Assembly (NCBI GenBank): GCA_014529385.2
Contig: CM043958.1
Span: forward strand, 80,504,025 to 80,568,024
Source of the DNA: Adiantum capillus-veneris
Taxonomy: Eukaryota; Streptophyta; Polypodiopsida; Polypodiales; Pteridaceae
Direction: 5' to 3'
Length of the DNA: 64,000 nt
A model generated the notes under the pieces. It saw nothing but the letters and a program-made list of their open reading frames with translations. It searched no databases and was not told where the DNA came from. Below, in pieces: positions 1 to 11,969 of the stretch (positions are counted from its first letter, which is position 1; every line of letters begins with the position of its first letter). The position numbers and the translations under genes are program-made.

Positions 1-823
1 GACCTCACACACCTTCGAAGATGGTGAGAGCTAGCGGGGTATGAGAGTAGATTGAGAGGAAGAAGGAGTGGTCTTATGAGAAAGATGTACATCTCATCAC
101 ATAATCACTCATATTAGCATAGCTTAGCTTAGTAATTAGCATGGTAGAGGAGTTGAGCATACATTGAAGCTTGGCTCTTGGTTGGATTTGCATCACAAAG
201 CCAAGAGTTGTTGGTGTAGGCCTCCCTTCTCACTAGCTTGGAGTAGGTGATAAGCTTTCCATTAAAGCTTGAGAGGAGAGAGAAAGAGAGTCTTCTTGCT
301 TCACGCATAGATTGTGTGAGTGTGAAAGTCAATAATGCCTTTGAAAAATCAATCCCCCTCTCTCTCTTGGTCGACCCCCCTTGCTATTTGCTCATGCTCA
401 CATCCTATTGGACCTCCCCAGCCTCAGCCAATGGAAATTAAGTAGCATAATTGATAGCCTTCTGACATGTGTCGCCCTTTCCCCTTTTGTGAAAGCTTTA
501 GGTAATTAATGAATGCAACTAAACTCTCATTGGACCCCTTTACCTCCTGGCCAATAGGAATCAGGCAAGCCATTGGGCTGCTCAATGCTCATTGGACCCC
601 TTGGGAGACTGTCCAATAGTCTTCTAGAGAGCTTAATTCTTATTGGTTCTTTTATTAAGTGTTTTTAAATTGATTAAACTAGATTTACTCTAGCCTAATT
701 CTCATTGGTCCACCTCCAAGGTCATCTAATAGGATTTGAGTACACCTTGTGGGCATCTGGGCTAGGGAGCTGACATGTGTCCCTCATTCCCTTTGTGTAA
801 AGGGAGCTTGTGTGTGTGTGTGT
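1..823 (-). repeat. Truncated LTR of the chromovirus family seen intact at 44.55 kb
   Basis: This is the reverse complement of the central part of the 1593-bp LTR at 44551-46143. Shared landmarks include the text around 'gagagctagcggggtatgag', the alternating ATTGG/CCAAT motifs and the block 'gacatgtgtccctcattccc'. The window opens inside the LTR, so its 3' end is off the left edge. The first ~380 bp of the LTR are missing: at a short GT tract (about 808-823) the sequence jumps directly into reverse-transcriptase coding DNA. The small ORFs here are LTR shadows. Confidence 0.88.
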
Positions 824-1523
824 CACTTTTTAGGTCAATCCTACTGAAGTAGGTGGACCCTTGTAGTTTATCAAATAGGTCTTCTACCCGTGGAACGGGA
901 AACCTATTCTTGATAGTGATCCTATTTAGTGCTCTATAGTCGAGACACATACGATATGTGCCATCTTTTTTTTGCACTAAAGCAGAGGTGAGCAAAATGG
1001 AGATGAGCTAGGCTTAACCATGCCCTTCTCAACTAACTCATGCACTTGCCACATAATCTCCTCTTGTTGAGCTTGAGAAAATCTATAAGGAGGTTTGTTA
1101 GGCGGTGAACTTCCTGGAAGAAGTTCAATTGCATGGTCATCATTACCTTGTTCAGGAGGTAGCTCACAAGGGATGTCGTCAATAAAGACATCTTGAAACC
1201 CTTGGAGAAAATTGGATAACTCTAATTCCTTTTGATTGTGTATATTTTCTTTTGCTAAAACATTAGGTTCATTTTGAGAATCTTTAACAAAAATCATGTA
1301 CACGGAAATAGAGCTCTTCATTGACTTGTTGAAAGCTTGTGTATGTACAATGGGTATGGTGTTAACCATTTCCTTAGCATCTATGTACATATCTTTTTCC
1401 CTGAACTTAAAGGAGATTCTCCTTTCAGGGAATTTAACATTGGCAGTAATGCGATCAAACCATGGTGCCCAACTCTATGGATATAAAATTGTGAGTAGAA
1501 CCAGCGTCAAAGAATAGCACTCT
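824..1523 (-). pseudogene. Chromovirus protease-to-RT fragment
   Basis: Read on the minus strand, this matches the 44.55-kb element from its protease to early RT. The peptide at 977-1390 contains DVFIDDIP, HAIELLPGSSPPNKPPYR and [15 protein letters not shown] second frame (762-995) contains [18 protein letters not shown] and [11 protein letters not shown]. The frames are separated by a 1-bp deletion near 980. At the 5' side (1440-1520) about 180 bp of protease are missing relative to the intact copy. Integrase, RNase H and most of RT are gone: RT runs into the LTR at the GT tract. It is a dead fragment, probably trimmed by illegitimate recombination. Confidence 0.88.
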
Positions 1524-3054
1524 AATAACTTGTGTGTAGTGGAAAATAGCATGAACATAGTGAGCATTTCATTAGAATAGTTTCCTAATGAGAATAACAA
1601 GAGTGCTTGGGTGGAGAGAGCAACAAAAAGTATAACACCTAGTTAGATAGCATGAACAATACTTCAAAAGAGAGAGAAATTAAGCAATTGACAACAGTTG
1701 AGGACTGGATTTGCATGGAGTTGGTCCCCCCGCCAAAAGGCTTTGTATTATGGTTTCTCCCATCAAGAGAGACATGTTACAATACTATTCTTGGTGTTCC
1801 TTCAATACTAGCTAGTGCAATGAAGATGGAAACTTCAAGCACTAAGCGAAACACTTATCAAACACAACATCAATTCCCTCACGGTCTCAGACCCAAGACC
1901 TCACACAGCTTCGAAGATGGTGAGAGCTAGCGGGGTATGAGAGTAGATTGAGAGGAAGGAGTAGTCTTACGAGAAAGATGTACATCTCCTCACATAATCA
2001 TTCATATTAGCATAGCTTAGCTGTGTTATTAGCATGGTAGAGGAGATGAGCATGCATTGAATCTTGGCTCTTGGTTGAATTTGCATCACAAAGCCAAGAG
2101 TTGTTGGTGTAGGCCTCCCTTCTCACTAGATTAGAGTAGGTGATAAGCTTTACATTAAAGATTGAGAAGGAGAGAGAGAGAGAGAGTCTTCTTGCTTCAC
2201 ACATAGATTGTGTGAGTCTGTAAGTCAATTATGCCTTTGAAAAATCAGTCCACCTCTCTCTCTCTTGGTCGACCCCCCTTGCTATTTGCTCATGCTCACA
2301 TCCTATTAGACCTCCCTAGCCTCAGCCAATGGAAATCAAGCAGCATAAGTGATAGCCTTCTAGCATGTGTCGCCCTTTCCCCTTTTGTGAGAGCTTTAAG
2401 TAATTAATAAATGCAACTAAACCCTCATTGGACCCCTTTGCCTCCTGGCCAATAGAAATCAGGCAAGCCATTGGGCAGATGAATGCTCATTGGGCCCCTT
2501 GGGAGACTGTCCAATAGTCTTCTAGAGAGCTTAATTCTTATTGGTTCTTTTATTAAGTGTTTTTAAATTGATTAAACTAGATTTACTCTAGCCTAATTCT
2601 CATTGGTCCACCTCCAAGGTCATCCAATAGGATTTGAGTACACCCTGTGGGCATCTGAGCTAGGGAGGTGACATGTGTCCCTCATTTCCTGTGTGTAAAG
2701 GGAGCTTGTGTGTGTGTGTGAGTTTCTCTCTCATCTCCTACAACTAGGGCTCGCCCCGTCGTATGTAGGGATGCATGAAGACTTTTGGGACACACACAAA
2801 GCATGCAATTACCTTTGAATTTTGGAACCTTGGCATTTTGGAAGTCTTAATGGACTGAACCTTAGGGTATTTTAAGCCCATTGTTGCACATTGGTCTTTT
2901 GCAGATGGCCCCCGCTTTGGATCCCTACTGTGGCCGGTATGCCAGCTTAACCAATATTCTACCTTTTTCTCTCCTGACACTTTCCCATATTAAATTATCA
3001 GTTTAAGTACATGAAAAAATCATTTAGGAGAATTAGATATTAGTTTTTATGACA
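1524..3054 (-). repeat. LTR copy of the 44.55-kb chromovirus family
   Basis: Nearly full-length diverged LTR in minus orientation. Its 5' terminus is preserved: the reverse complement begins TGTCATAAAAACTAATATC at 3054, against TGTCATAATAATCAATATC in the intact copy. Its 3' terminus has lost the final TGTTACA. It contains a GA tract (about 2170-2187) and a GT tract (about 2707-2720). It directly abuts gag sequence on one side and protease sequence on the other, with no primer-binding site or polypurine tract, so it is a rearrangement product rather than a simple insertion. Confidence 0.85.
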
Positions 3055-4253
3055 CAAGACTTTGTCCGTACCACCAAAGGTACCATCGTAGGTGCCATCG
3101 TAGCTTGGACGAACTCTTCCACGGGGCATAGGATTTTCTATGGCCTCTTCTTTTTTATGGTTCAAAGGGCCATCACTTTCTTCAGAAGATGAAGAATTTG
3201 AGGAAGATGGAGAAGAGGGTGACCTCTTTCTCGCCTTTTTCTTATTTTGATCTTCTTTATTTGCACCATCACTTTCATAAGAGGAAGAGGATGAGAAGAT
3301 GGAGAAGAGGGTGTCCTCTTTCTCGCCTTTTTCTTCTCTTGCTTTTTTTCATTCCTCTTTGAAGTATGGTGTGGAGAAGTGTGTGATGGTCTTCTCCGTT
3401 TTGGAGGTGATGGAGAGCGTTTAGCTTGTCGTCTTCGTGGAGTTATCTCCGCTGAGATGGTAGAAGACTCACTTCTTTCTCGTTCCTCCGGTGGGGACTC
3501 TTGTGTTCTCCTTTGAGAAGGAGATGCATCATGTGGAAGCAAATTTCTGAGCCCTTCGTAAGGATTCTCTTCTTCTTTCCGAATCGGAGAGAAGCCTTTT
3601 TTGGAAGTCTCACAAGGAGGCTTCCTAGGTACTCTCTCGTCATGGTGGGAAGCTTGGAGAATCCCATGAGCACGAAGCTGCCGTTGCACTTCACTTTGGA
3701 GGGATGGTTTGCCCATGGCTTTGCCCATGGCTTGTTGAAGCTTAGAAACAAGATAGGTAACAAGCATCGGGATATCATTAGTAGCATGCTCATTAGCAAA
3801 ATCAAAGTTATCAACATTAATTTCACTCTCTTTACTATTGTCAGCCATTCTAACAACTTTTAGGTGTAAACTTTTTAGGTGTACTTTGGCACATCAAGCC
3901 CTAGTTGCTACTCCTCTTTACCCCTTTAGCAAAAGCACTCAAGCTACTGTACCCATGGCTCGAATACCATTAATTACAAGGAATAGAAGAGAGGTTCGTT
4001 CAACACCAAAACAACACCGGCTCCTGTCAAGCTTCTAATAGCTCAATAGTGGTTAAGCTGTAGGCAAGCCCCGTAGGACTCCATTATTAAGACCATAGCT
4101 CTCGATGGTGATGCCCCGTTATCTGCACGAAGGAAGGCGCACTGCACGGCTGAAAAATCCCTATTCTACTTACTCACATGCAATTAATAATACCAACCAT
4201 TTATAGCTAGCTTGAGTACCTCCTTTCTTAAGCAAGAAAAGAGAAACCTTGTG
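3055..4253 (-). pseudogene. Partial gag plus leader of the same chromovirus family
   Basis: On the minus strand the frame starting at 3848 encodes a gag N-terminus (MADNSKESEINVDNFDF) that closely matches the start of the 1649-aa protein at 46561. It has the same Ser/Arg/Lys-rich stretch. Near 3290-3310 the frame slips, so the last ~60 residues are out of frame. The region ends at 3055 within the sequence matching TYDGTFGATDK of the intact gag, where it meets an LTR terminus. The leader lies between the start codon and the primer-binding site at 4254. Zinc knuckle and pol are absent. Confidence 0.88.
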
Positions 4254-4265
4254 CTCTTATACCAA
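4254..4265 (-). promoter_or_regulatory. Degenerate initiator-Met tRNA primer-binding site
   Basis: Reverse complement is TGGTATAAGAGC, one mismatch from the TGGTATCAGAGC site of the intact relative at 46145. It lies immediately inside the LTR whose inner edge is 4266. Confidence 0.8.
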
Positions 4266-5826
4266 TGTAACATTTAATGGCCTAGTGACTTGTATGTAGC
4301 GAAAAATAGCATGAACATAGTGAGCATGTCATTAGAATAGATTCCTAATGAGAATAACAAGAGTGCTTGGGTGGAGAGAGCAACAAAAAGTATAACACTT
4401 AGTTAGATAGCATGAACTATACTTCAAAAGAGAGAGAAATTAAGTTATTGACAACAGTTGAGGAACGGATTTGCATGGAGCCGGTTCCCCCTCTAAGAGG
4501 CTTTGTATTATGGTTTCTCCCATCAAGAGAGACATTTTACAATACAACTCTGTGTTCCTTCAATACTAGCTAGTGCTATGAAGATGGAAACTTCAAGCAC
4601 TAAGCAAAACACTTATAAAACACAACGTCAATTCCCTCAGGGTCTCAGACTCGAAGACCTCACACACCTTCAAAGATGGTGAGAGCTAGCGGGGTATGAG
4701 AGTAGATTGAGAGGAAGGAGTCGTCTTACGAGAAAGATGTACATCTCCTCACATAATCACTCATATTAGCATAGCTTAGCTTAGTAATTAGCATGATAGA
4801 GGAGATGAGCATGCATTGAAGCTTGGCTCTTGGTTGGATTTGCATCACAAAGCCAAGAGTTTTTGGTGTAGGCCTCCCATCTCACAAGCTTGGAGTAGGT
4901 TATAAGCTTTCCATTAAAGCTTGAGAAGGAGAGAGAGTCTTCTTGCTTCACACATGAGTTTTTTTTTAGTGTGTGTGGATAATTCCTTGAGAAAATCAGC
5001 CCCCTCTCTCTCTTGGTCGACCCCTCGTGCTATTTGCTCATACTGCAACCCTATTGGCCCTTTCCAGTTAGCCAATGAGTATTAAGAAGCATAAGTGATA
5101 GCCTTCTGACATGTGTCTCCCTTTTCCCTTTTGTGAGAGCTTTAGGTAATTAATAAATGCAACTAAACTCTCATTGGACCCCTTTGCCTCCTGGCCAATA
5201 GAAATCAGGCAAGCCATTGGGCTGCTGAATGCTCATTGGACCCCTTGGAAGATTGTCCAATATTCTTCTAGAGAGCTTAATTCTTACTGGTTCTTTTATT
5301 AAGTGTTTTTAAATTAATTAAACTAGATTTACTCTAGCCTAATTCTCATTGGTCCACATCCAAGGCCATCCAATAGGATTTGAGTACACCTTGTGGACAT
5401 CTGGGCTAGGGAGCTGGCATGTATCACTCTTTCTCCTTGTAAAGGAAGCTTGTGTGTGTGTGTGTGTGTGTTTCTCTCTCATCTCCTACTTCTAGGACTC
5501 GCCCCCTCCTATGTAGGGATGCATGAAGACTTTTTGGGACACACACAAGCATCCAATTTTCCTAGTGTCTGACCCTTGGACACAACCTTTGAATTTTGGA
5601 ACCTTAGCATTTTGGAAGTCTTAATGTGTTGAACCTTAGGGTCTGTTAAGCCCATTTTTACACATTGCTTTTTTGTTGATGGCCCTCCCTTTGGATCCCT
5701 ACTGTGGCCGATCTGCCAGCTTAACCAATATTCTAACTTTTTCTCCCCTGACACTTCCCCATATTAAATGATCAGTTTAACATGAGAAAATCATTTAGAA
5801 GAATTAGATATTAGTTATTATAATAA
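4266..5826 (-). repeat. 5' LTR (minus orientation) of the degraded chromovirus
   Basis: Matches the 1593-bp LTR end to end. The inner edge 'tgtaacatttaatggcc' at 4266 is the complement of the intact LTR end. The outer edge near 5826 retains 'ttctaaatgattttctcat' in complement, but its last bases have decayed (taata where gaca is expected). It adjoins a degenerate primer-binding site, so it was a true 5' LTR. Confidence 0.87.
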
Positions 5827-5861
5827 TTTGTGAAAACATTGCCCAAGCTTGAGATGCTTCT

Positions 5862-6003
5862 CATGCTTAAATGACTAAGGTTTTTGAAGTGTTCAATTCA
5901 AACATAATCTCTCAAGAAGCATAAACAATTTTCATGCTTAAATGACTAAGGTGCTTGAAGTGTTCAATTTAAATATGATATCTTAAGAAACATAAAAGAC
6001 ACA
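5862..6003. repeat. Two-copy tandem duplication, 71-bp unit
   Basis: The string 'catgcttaaatgactaaggt' recurs with the following ~50 bp at 5862 and 5933. Each copy is followed by a 'gaagtgttcaatt' block. It lies just outside the 5826 LTR edge. Confidence 0.8.
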
Positions 6004-6212
6004 TGTCAAGATTTTTCGCATGTGGCCCTCATGATGTACTTGAATCTTATTGGACGGGTTTTTAAAAAGTCCAATGAGAATTTAGATGCATAAAAATAAA
6101 TAGATAAGTTCTTTCTCTCAAGAAAAAAAAAGAGGACACATGTCCAAATGATATGATTAAATAATACGAGAGAGAGAGAGAGAAAGAGGTGGACAAAGCA
6201 TGAAAGGGGGTG

Positions 6213-6271
<59 letters not shown>

Positions 6272-6880
6272 CACACACACACACACACACACACTCTCTC
6301 TCTCTCTCTCAATTGTGTGAAGTGCAAAGTGCAAGAGCTCCATCTCCTTCTCCAAGCTTGTAGAGAAGTTGAGAGCCAACACCAACACTCTCGACTATGG
6401 AATGCAAATCCAACCAAGAGCCATGCTTCAACGCTTAAGCTTGCCATCTTCTTCATATTCATTACTATGCTATTATGCTATGCTAAGCAAGAAGAGTGAT
6501 GATAAGTGAGGAACTATTTCTTTTGCCTATGAATGATTCTTCTTCCTCTTACCTACCCTCATTTCCCGCTAGCTCTCTCCACCTTCAAAGGTGTTTGAGG
6601 CCTTGGAACTAAGGCTTGGGATAGTTAATTCTTTTAGCGAAGTTTATGTTATGCTCGTGATGCATGAAGCTTTCCATCTTCATTGCATCACCTAGGTCAC
6701 AAGGAACACAAAGATTGTATTGTACCAAGTCTCTCTCTTGATGAGAGAATCTATAATACAAAGCCTTTTGGACGAAAAACCGGCTCTAAGTAAATCTGAT
6801 CATCAACTATTGTCATGTTCTCTAATACTCTCTCTTGCAAAAGTATTGTTCATGTCAAGTTAATTAAGTACTATGCTTAT
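5990..6880 (+). repeat. Diverged LTR-like sequence, plus orientation
   Basis: Segments match the 44551-46143 LTR in order on the plus strand but with many substitutions and indels. They include a paired ATTGG...CCAATGAG motif (6048-6078), 'gcaaatccaaccaagagccatgc', 'cccgctagctctc' and 'aatacaaagccttttgga'. I did not find its termini. It is probably an LTR of a sister family. The compound microsatellite at 6216-6310 sits inside it. Confidence 0.55.
6216..6310. repeat. Compound microsatellite (CT)n(CA)n(CT)n
   Basis: About 27 CT repeats pass into about 12 CA repeats and back to about 8 CT repeats. Long reading frames across it on both strands are artefacts of the repeat. Confidence 0.95.
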
Positions 6881-7830
6881 ATTGCTACCATCTATTAAGT
6901 TCACCCTCTATGTTCTCAAAGTAATCTCACAAAAGTGCTCACTCAATTCTCTTAATTTCACTATCCTCAAAGTTCATAAGCCATTTCCATTACATCATAC
7001 TCTCAATTAATGTAATTGAGCATTGATCACACTTAATTGCATAAATTGTTGGACATACACTCAATTACATTAACTATTAATTAATTTATGTGCCAAATTT
7101 AATTAGTGAGATTCTCTTTGCATTCCAAGTCTCTTATATATGTGCCATGAGCTATTAAGCCCTAATTATCATTGAACTCTTTACATTTTGGATTAAACAT
7201 TTATTAAATTTGTGTACAATTATAGCTCTCTGCTAGAGCTTTCACTTGAGTCATTAACCTCCAGAATCGGCTTTCATTAGCCCCAAGAATCACTTTGCCA
7301 AGATTAGAAAAAGATCAAGAGGATATGGCCTTCTCATTAAATGTAACCGTGTAACAATACTATATGCAACATCCCTCTCCTTTGTGCATCCTTGGGAGTA
7401 TAATCAACTCTGGGGCGAACCTCTTCTTTCTCATATAATGATTTGCCTCTCATGTCAATCATGTCTACAACGATCTCCATCATCATCTCTTCTACGACTA
7501 AGGTTCTCATGTCGCCTCTAGTATTCAATTCTGGTATCATGGCTACCCTCATCACAGCTTTTGTGTTGTTTCTCTTCTTTGAACTTAGCCTCATGTTCAA
7601 GTTTCTTTTGCAGACCTTTGATTTTCCCTTTGTCATAGGGTGGAAAGCCCATGTTTCTGTTCGTCTTTAGTCCCTCTCTTAGGGGGAAGGAAGCCTTGGT
7701 TGGAAATTTAAGGAGCTGCTATTTTGCGTCAGAGGCTCTTGAGCCAGTAGAAGAGTTTTTAAGGCAAGCATGTTGTAAAGTTGGGCAGTAATTGTGGCCT
7801 TCGTGGCATGATTGCAATGAAGCTAGGAGC
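6881..7830. other. AT-rich sequence, no gene recognised
   Basis: Nothing with family similarity was recognised. A 99-codon minus-strand frame (7337-7636) is rich in Lys, Arg, Met and Glu and has no recognisable motif. It could be a decayed gag-like tail, but this is not supported. Confidence 0.4.
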
Positions 7831-10008
7831 TTGTAGGTGGTGTTGACAGATTGTGAGCCTGAGAGACTGACCAATTTTGGCAATAATGCTCTTCTTTTCC
7901 CTACAAGCATATTGGAGCTCAAGAAACTTGGCCAAAGCACATCGAGGGGGGGGCACCCTAAACTCATCACCCCTCTCTTTGGAATTGTAGATGTGGTAGG
8001 GCAAGAAAGATGTGAGTTGACTCAAGAACAGCACCATAATTCTCTGGCTTCAGATACGAGGCTTTTGGCAAATGTTTCCTGCATTTCACTCTTCTTCTCA
8101 GAAGAGCCAACGATGACCTGTGCTCAAGAAGTCGATGATAACTTTGGTATAGGCTGTGACTCTTGAGCCACACAGCACTTTAGTGGTTGGTTGATGCTGC
8201 GCTGCCAGACCTAACCCACCTGGTGCATGTAGGAGGGGATGAGGCAGATAAAGCCAGTGATTTTTGTAGGCGCCACCACACGATTCTGTAGACAACTATA
8301 TGCTGGCTGGCTGCATGCCATCAACATACAACAGGGGTGCTGCACAGTGACGCTTGTAGTCACTTGCCGGCCAAGGGTTCTCCTCGCCTCATAGCAATTG
8401 TTTCAACAGTCTCTCGCTGGCCTTGCCCTCTTTCTTGCCTTGTCCAACCCAGCACTACTATCTGTTGGCCTGCCATCCAGTTCCAGCTGCTGCACATGGC
8501 ATGCCATGTGCTAGAAAGAAGCCCCACCAGTCGCACGCCGACTGTTGACCTGATTTACGGTTTCTAATTTTGCTGCAATCGAGAGTGCTAAAAATATGGC
8601 CAGTCGATAGCAGTCAATGCTCCCTATTTTTTAGTGATTAATACAAAGCGTAGGATTTCGTAGGCTGTTAACAGGTAAGATAGAGCTATGTGGTCCTCCT
8701 GCTTTCAGGAAAATCTTTCTAATATGTTTAAATTTACAGGCTTTCTGAGTATTAAGGTTGTATGAAGTTTATTCACCCTTCACAACCTCCTGACTTTCTG
8801 ATATATTGACCAGCTCTCTATTCAAGCATCGAAATGCTAAATCAGAATTAAAAATCTTTGTATCTCACTGCAATTTTTGCTTCTGCCCAGCACTAACTTT
8901 CTGCGACATATCATATTTACCTAGAAGAATATAATCAAGTTATCCATAAGACAATGAACTTTATTCAGTATTTACCAAATATTACATCCCGACTAGGTAT
9001 CAGTATCTGCTTGTAGGTAGCGTTGATGGATTATGAGCCTGAGATTCTGACCAACCTCAGCTATAATGCTCTTCTTTTCCCTACAAGCATATTGGAGGCC
9101 GATAATCTTGGCCAAAGCACATTAAGGCCAGGCCACCCTTCAGTCAAAGCGTGCTCTTGAGCCACACAGCACTGGATTAGTTGGTTGATGCTGCGTTGCC
9201 AGACCTAACCCCGAGGCTAGTCCACCTGGTGCATGTAGGAGGGGATGAGGCAGATAAAGCCAGTGATTTTTGTAGGCGCCACCACACGATTCTGTAGACA
9301 CCTATATGCTGGCCGGTTGCATGGCATCAACATACTGCCATCCAGTTCCAGCTGCTGCACATGGCGTCACCATGTGGTAGGGAGAAGCCCCACCAGTCAT
9401 GTGCCGACTGTTGACCTGATTTATGGCTTCTAGTTTTGCTGCAATCGAGAGTGCTAAAAATATGGCCAGTCGATAGCAGTCAATGCTTCCTATTTTTAGT
9501 GATTAATACAAAGCGTAGGATTTTGTAGGTTGTTAACGGGTAAGATAGAGCTATGTGGAGTAAGTGGAGGCCTCATTTTGCAAAAAGGCCTCAGGCCAAC
9601 CAAGTATTTACACGCCTCACAAGCTAAACAAACAATTCAGAGTTGATAGCACACAATTAGAGAAATCAGGAGCTAAACTTCCTCCCGCTTCAGGAAAATC
9701 TTTCTAATATATTTAAATTTACAGGCTTTCTGATTATTAAGGTCGTATGAGGTTTGTTCACCCTTCACAACCTTCCTGAATTTCTGATATATCAACCAGC
9801 CCTCTATTCAAGCATCAAAATGCCAAATCAGAATTAGAAATCTTTCTATCTCTACTGCAAATTTTCGCTTCTGCCCAGCACTAACTTTCTGCGACATATT
9901 ATATTTACCTAGAGGAATATAATCAAGTTATCCGTAAGACAACGAACTATATTCAGTATGCATAGTATTGACCAAATACTACATCCCGACTAGGTATCAG
10001 TATCTGCT
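7831..10008. repeat. Diverged tandem duplication, about 1.2 kb and 1.0 kb copies
   Basis: Copy 1 (about 7831-9011) and copy 2 (about 9012-10008) share blocks in the same order: 'ctcttcttttccctacaagc' (7890, 9070), 'gaggcagataaagccagtga' (8240, 9246), 'gtcgatagcagtcaatgctt' and 'atcccgactaggtatcagta' (8983, 9984). The junction is clean: copy 1 ends with 'tatctgct' and copy 2 begins 'tgtaggtagcg'. Copy 2 lacks about 200 bp (7940-8155) and carries about 110 bp of its own (near 9560-9670). No convincing coding frame runs through either copy. Confidence 0.85.
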
Positions 10009-10010
10009 TT

Positions 10011-10015
<5 letters not shown>

Positions 10016-10042
<27 letters not shown>
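10016..10042. repeat. (CA)n microsatellite
   Basis: A run of about 13 CA dinucleotides directly follows the end of the second duplication copy. Confidence 0.9.
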
Positions 10043-10047
<5 letters not shown>

Positions 10048-10876
10048 CTCTAACACACTGACCTGCACATGTACCAGAGCACAATATTAAAACAAAGGTC
10101 TATGCATTGAGTTCCTCTCATGGCTCTAAAGGTGCTAAGGAAGACCCACCCATAATGAAGTCTGGCATGCTGTGACCTACTACATCCCAAAACCAATGCT
10201 TCGCCTCAATTGTCCTTACAAAACTGTCTCAAGACATCTATTCACATGCCCCCCCAGTTCAGATGGTGGTTTGGCAAACTTTATCAAGAAAACCTCTGAT
10301 GACATGGCCCACTTGTCATTCTTGACTGCAACCTTCAAAACAGGCCTTTTGGCTGTGTACTGTAATGCTTACAGCGCCTTCTACACAGTTGTTTGGACAA
10401 ACAGTTACAACTGTAAAGTCTACAGACATATGAGTCCTTTGTAACCTCTTATAAACAGCCATATAACAATGGAAAACACCAACAGTCTTACATGGTGACA
10501 GAATTGTGATGAGCATGCAACTCCTGCCCTTTCCTTAGGCTATCATGAGGTACCTAAACCCTTGCTTACCGATCAATAGCTATTTCTGCCCATAGAAGAT
10601 TTTGTACACATGTGAAAAAATTTCAAGGAGTGGCTTATGTGCCAGTTTCACCAGACTCCTGCAAAATACAAAACCAACAAAGAAGGGTAATGTAAATGCT
10701 CAGTTACGGTTATCAGATAGGCAAAATTGTCTCATTTTGCATCTTCAATAAATATACAGAGTAAAGACTTGCTGTTGACTTGAGACAAATCAGCTATAAC
10801 CAGCCAGCGCATGTTGTATCAACAACTAAAGAACTGCATGCATTGGATTGTACTTAACATAATTTGCAACTCTCAC
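10043..10876. other. Low-copy-looking sequence, nothing recognised
   Basis: If the minus-strand gene at 10877-11969 is real, this stretch would hold its 3' exons and UTR. The small frames at 10172-10516 show no family features. Confidence 0.3.
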
Positions 10877-11969
10877 CACAAGCATGGGAGCTGTGAGGCC
10901 GAGCATCTCCAACACACTGCTTGCTGCCTGCTGAAACCTGTCTCTGGTCTGCTCCAGGCCTGCTCTACGCTCTACAGCCAGGTCCCGCTTGTGGTTTATC
11001 TGGTCCTTAATGTCCATAGCACTGCTATCTATCTCGCTGGCCCCCAAGGTGAAATGATAGCTCTTCTCAGCAATTGAAAGCATGACCTTTGGAAAAGAAG
11101 TTAAATGATGCATAACCTTGCAGAGAATTCCAACTCACTTAATCATTGGCAGCAACTCCTCCATGACTACCTCGGTCTGCTTTAAAACGCCTGTCACAAA
11201 ACAAGCATGCGTGTTCAATTGAGACACCAGGTAACTAGACATGGTCCAAAAGGAAACAACTCACAAATACATCCTAAACAGTCCTCCTCACAAGCTACGC
11301 CCTTACAATGAGACAAATAAGTTGCTCACAATCTGCATAATTTGAGCTTTGGGGGACACCAAACAACATGTTTTGTCTCCTGTCACTTGACAAATAGAGC
11401 AAGGAGATAACCTTAAAAGTGCTACCTTTCTTCCTGATTCTACTAAGGTAAACAGGAGCTTGATGCTGCTGACCTCGTGCTTGCGGGGTGTAGATAAAAA
11501 GAAAAGGTCCACGGCCTTGAAGCACCTTGCATGCAGGAGATGCAGCAGGTAAAAGAGCTCTGACAAGGAGCGGTATTTTACGTTGTGCAATGACTTAGTG
11601 CATTCATCTTACAGAAAGATGCAGGAAAGCAACACAAAACTTAAACGGAAGCAAAAGGGGAGGTATACCGGAAACGATCTCCGTAAGGCCAGCAGAGACA
11701 GACTCTGATGAGTCAAGAGGGAGTGCCGAGAGAGCAGGCCCGCTTGCAGCTTGTTGCTGCAAAGCTCCCTCTTCGGCTTCCAGGTGTTCCTCATCTTCAG
11801 CATATGCGCCTGCTGCTTGTTGCGTAGGCCACGTCTGCCTCACATTATTCTGCTTGTTGGTGGAACCTACTGCCGCTCCCCCATTGACGCTATTTCGAGC
11901 TCCAGGTCCCCTTAGCTTCTTCTTCTGTGCGCTTGTGTTGTTGCTCTCTCCCACATGCACCTCACTCAT
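10877..11969 (-). CDS. Possible spliced host gene, unknown function
   Basis: I do not recognise the family. The candidate first exon (11969 to 11669, minus) starts MSEVHVGESNNTSAQKKK and encodes an Ala/Gln/Glu-rich segment ending before a GTATAC donor. The best internal exon (11086 to 10877) is exactly 70 codons, follows an AG acceptor, precedes a GTGAGA donor, and encodes a charged, probably helical or coiled segment (AEKSYHFTLGASEIDSS, ERRAGLEQTRDRFQQ). A further stretch near 11139-11189 reads VLKQTEVVMEELLPMIK before GTGAGT, but its phase does not fit the next exon. The model is therefore incomplete, or the gene is broken. It is the best candidate for non-transposon coding DNA here. The flanks show no TE landmarks. 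Confidence 0.35.

Noticed and set aside
3838-4038. Paired similar ORFs at 3838-4038 (+) and 46371-46571 (-)
   Set aside because: Both are antisense frames through the homologous leader of the same chromovirus family.
6006-6499. Several overlapping ORFs with long Arg-Glu or Ser-Leu runs on both strands
   Set aside because: They are translations of the CT/CA compound microsatellite.
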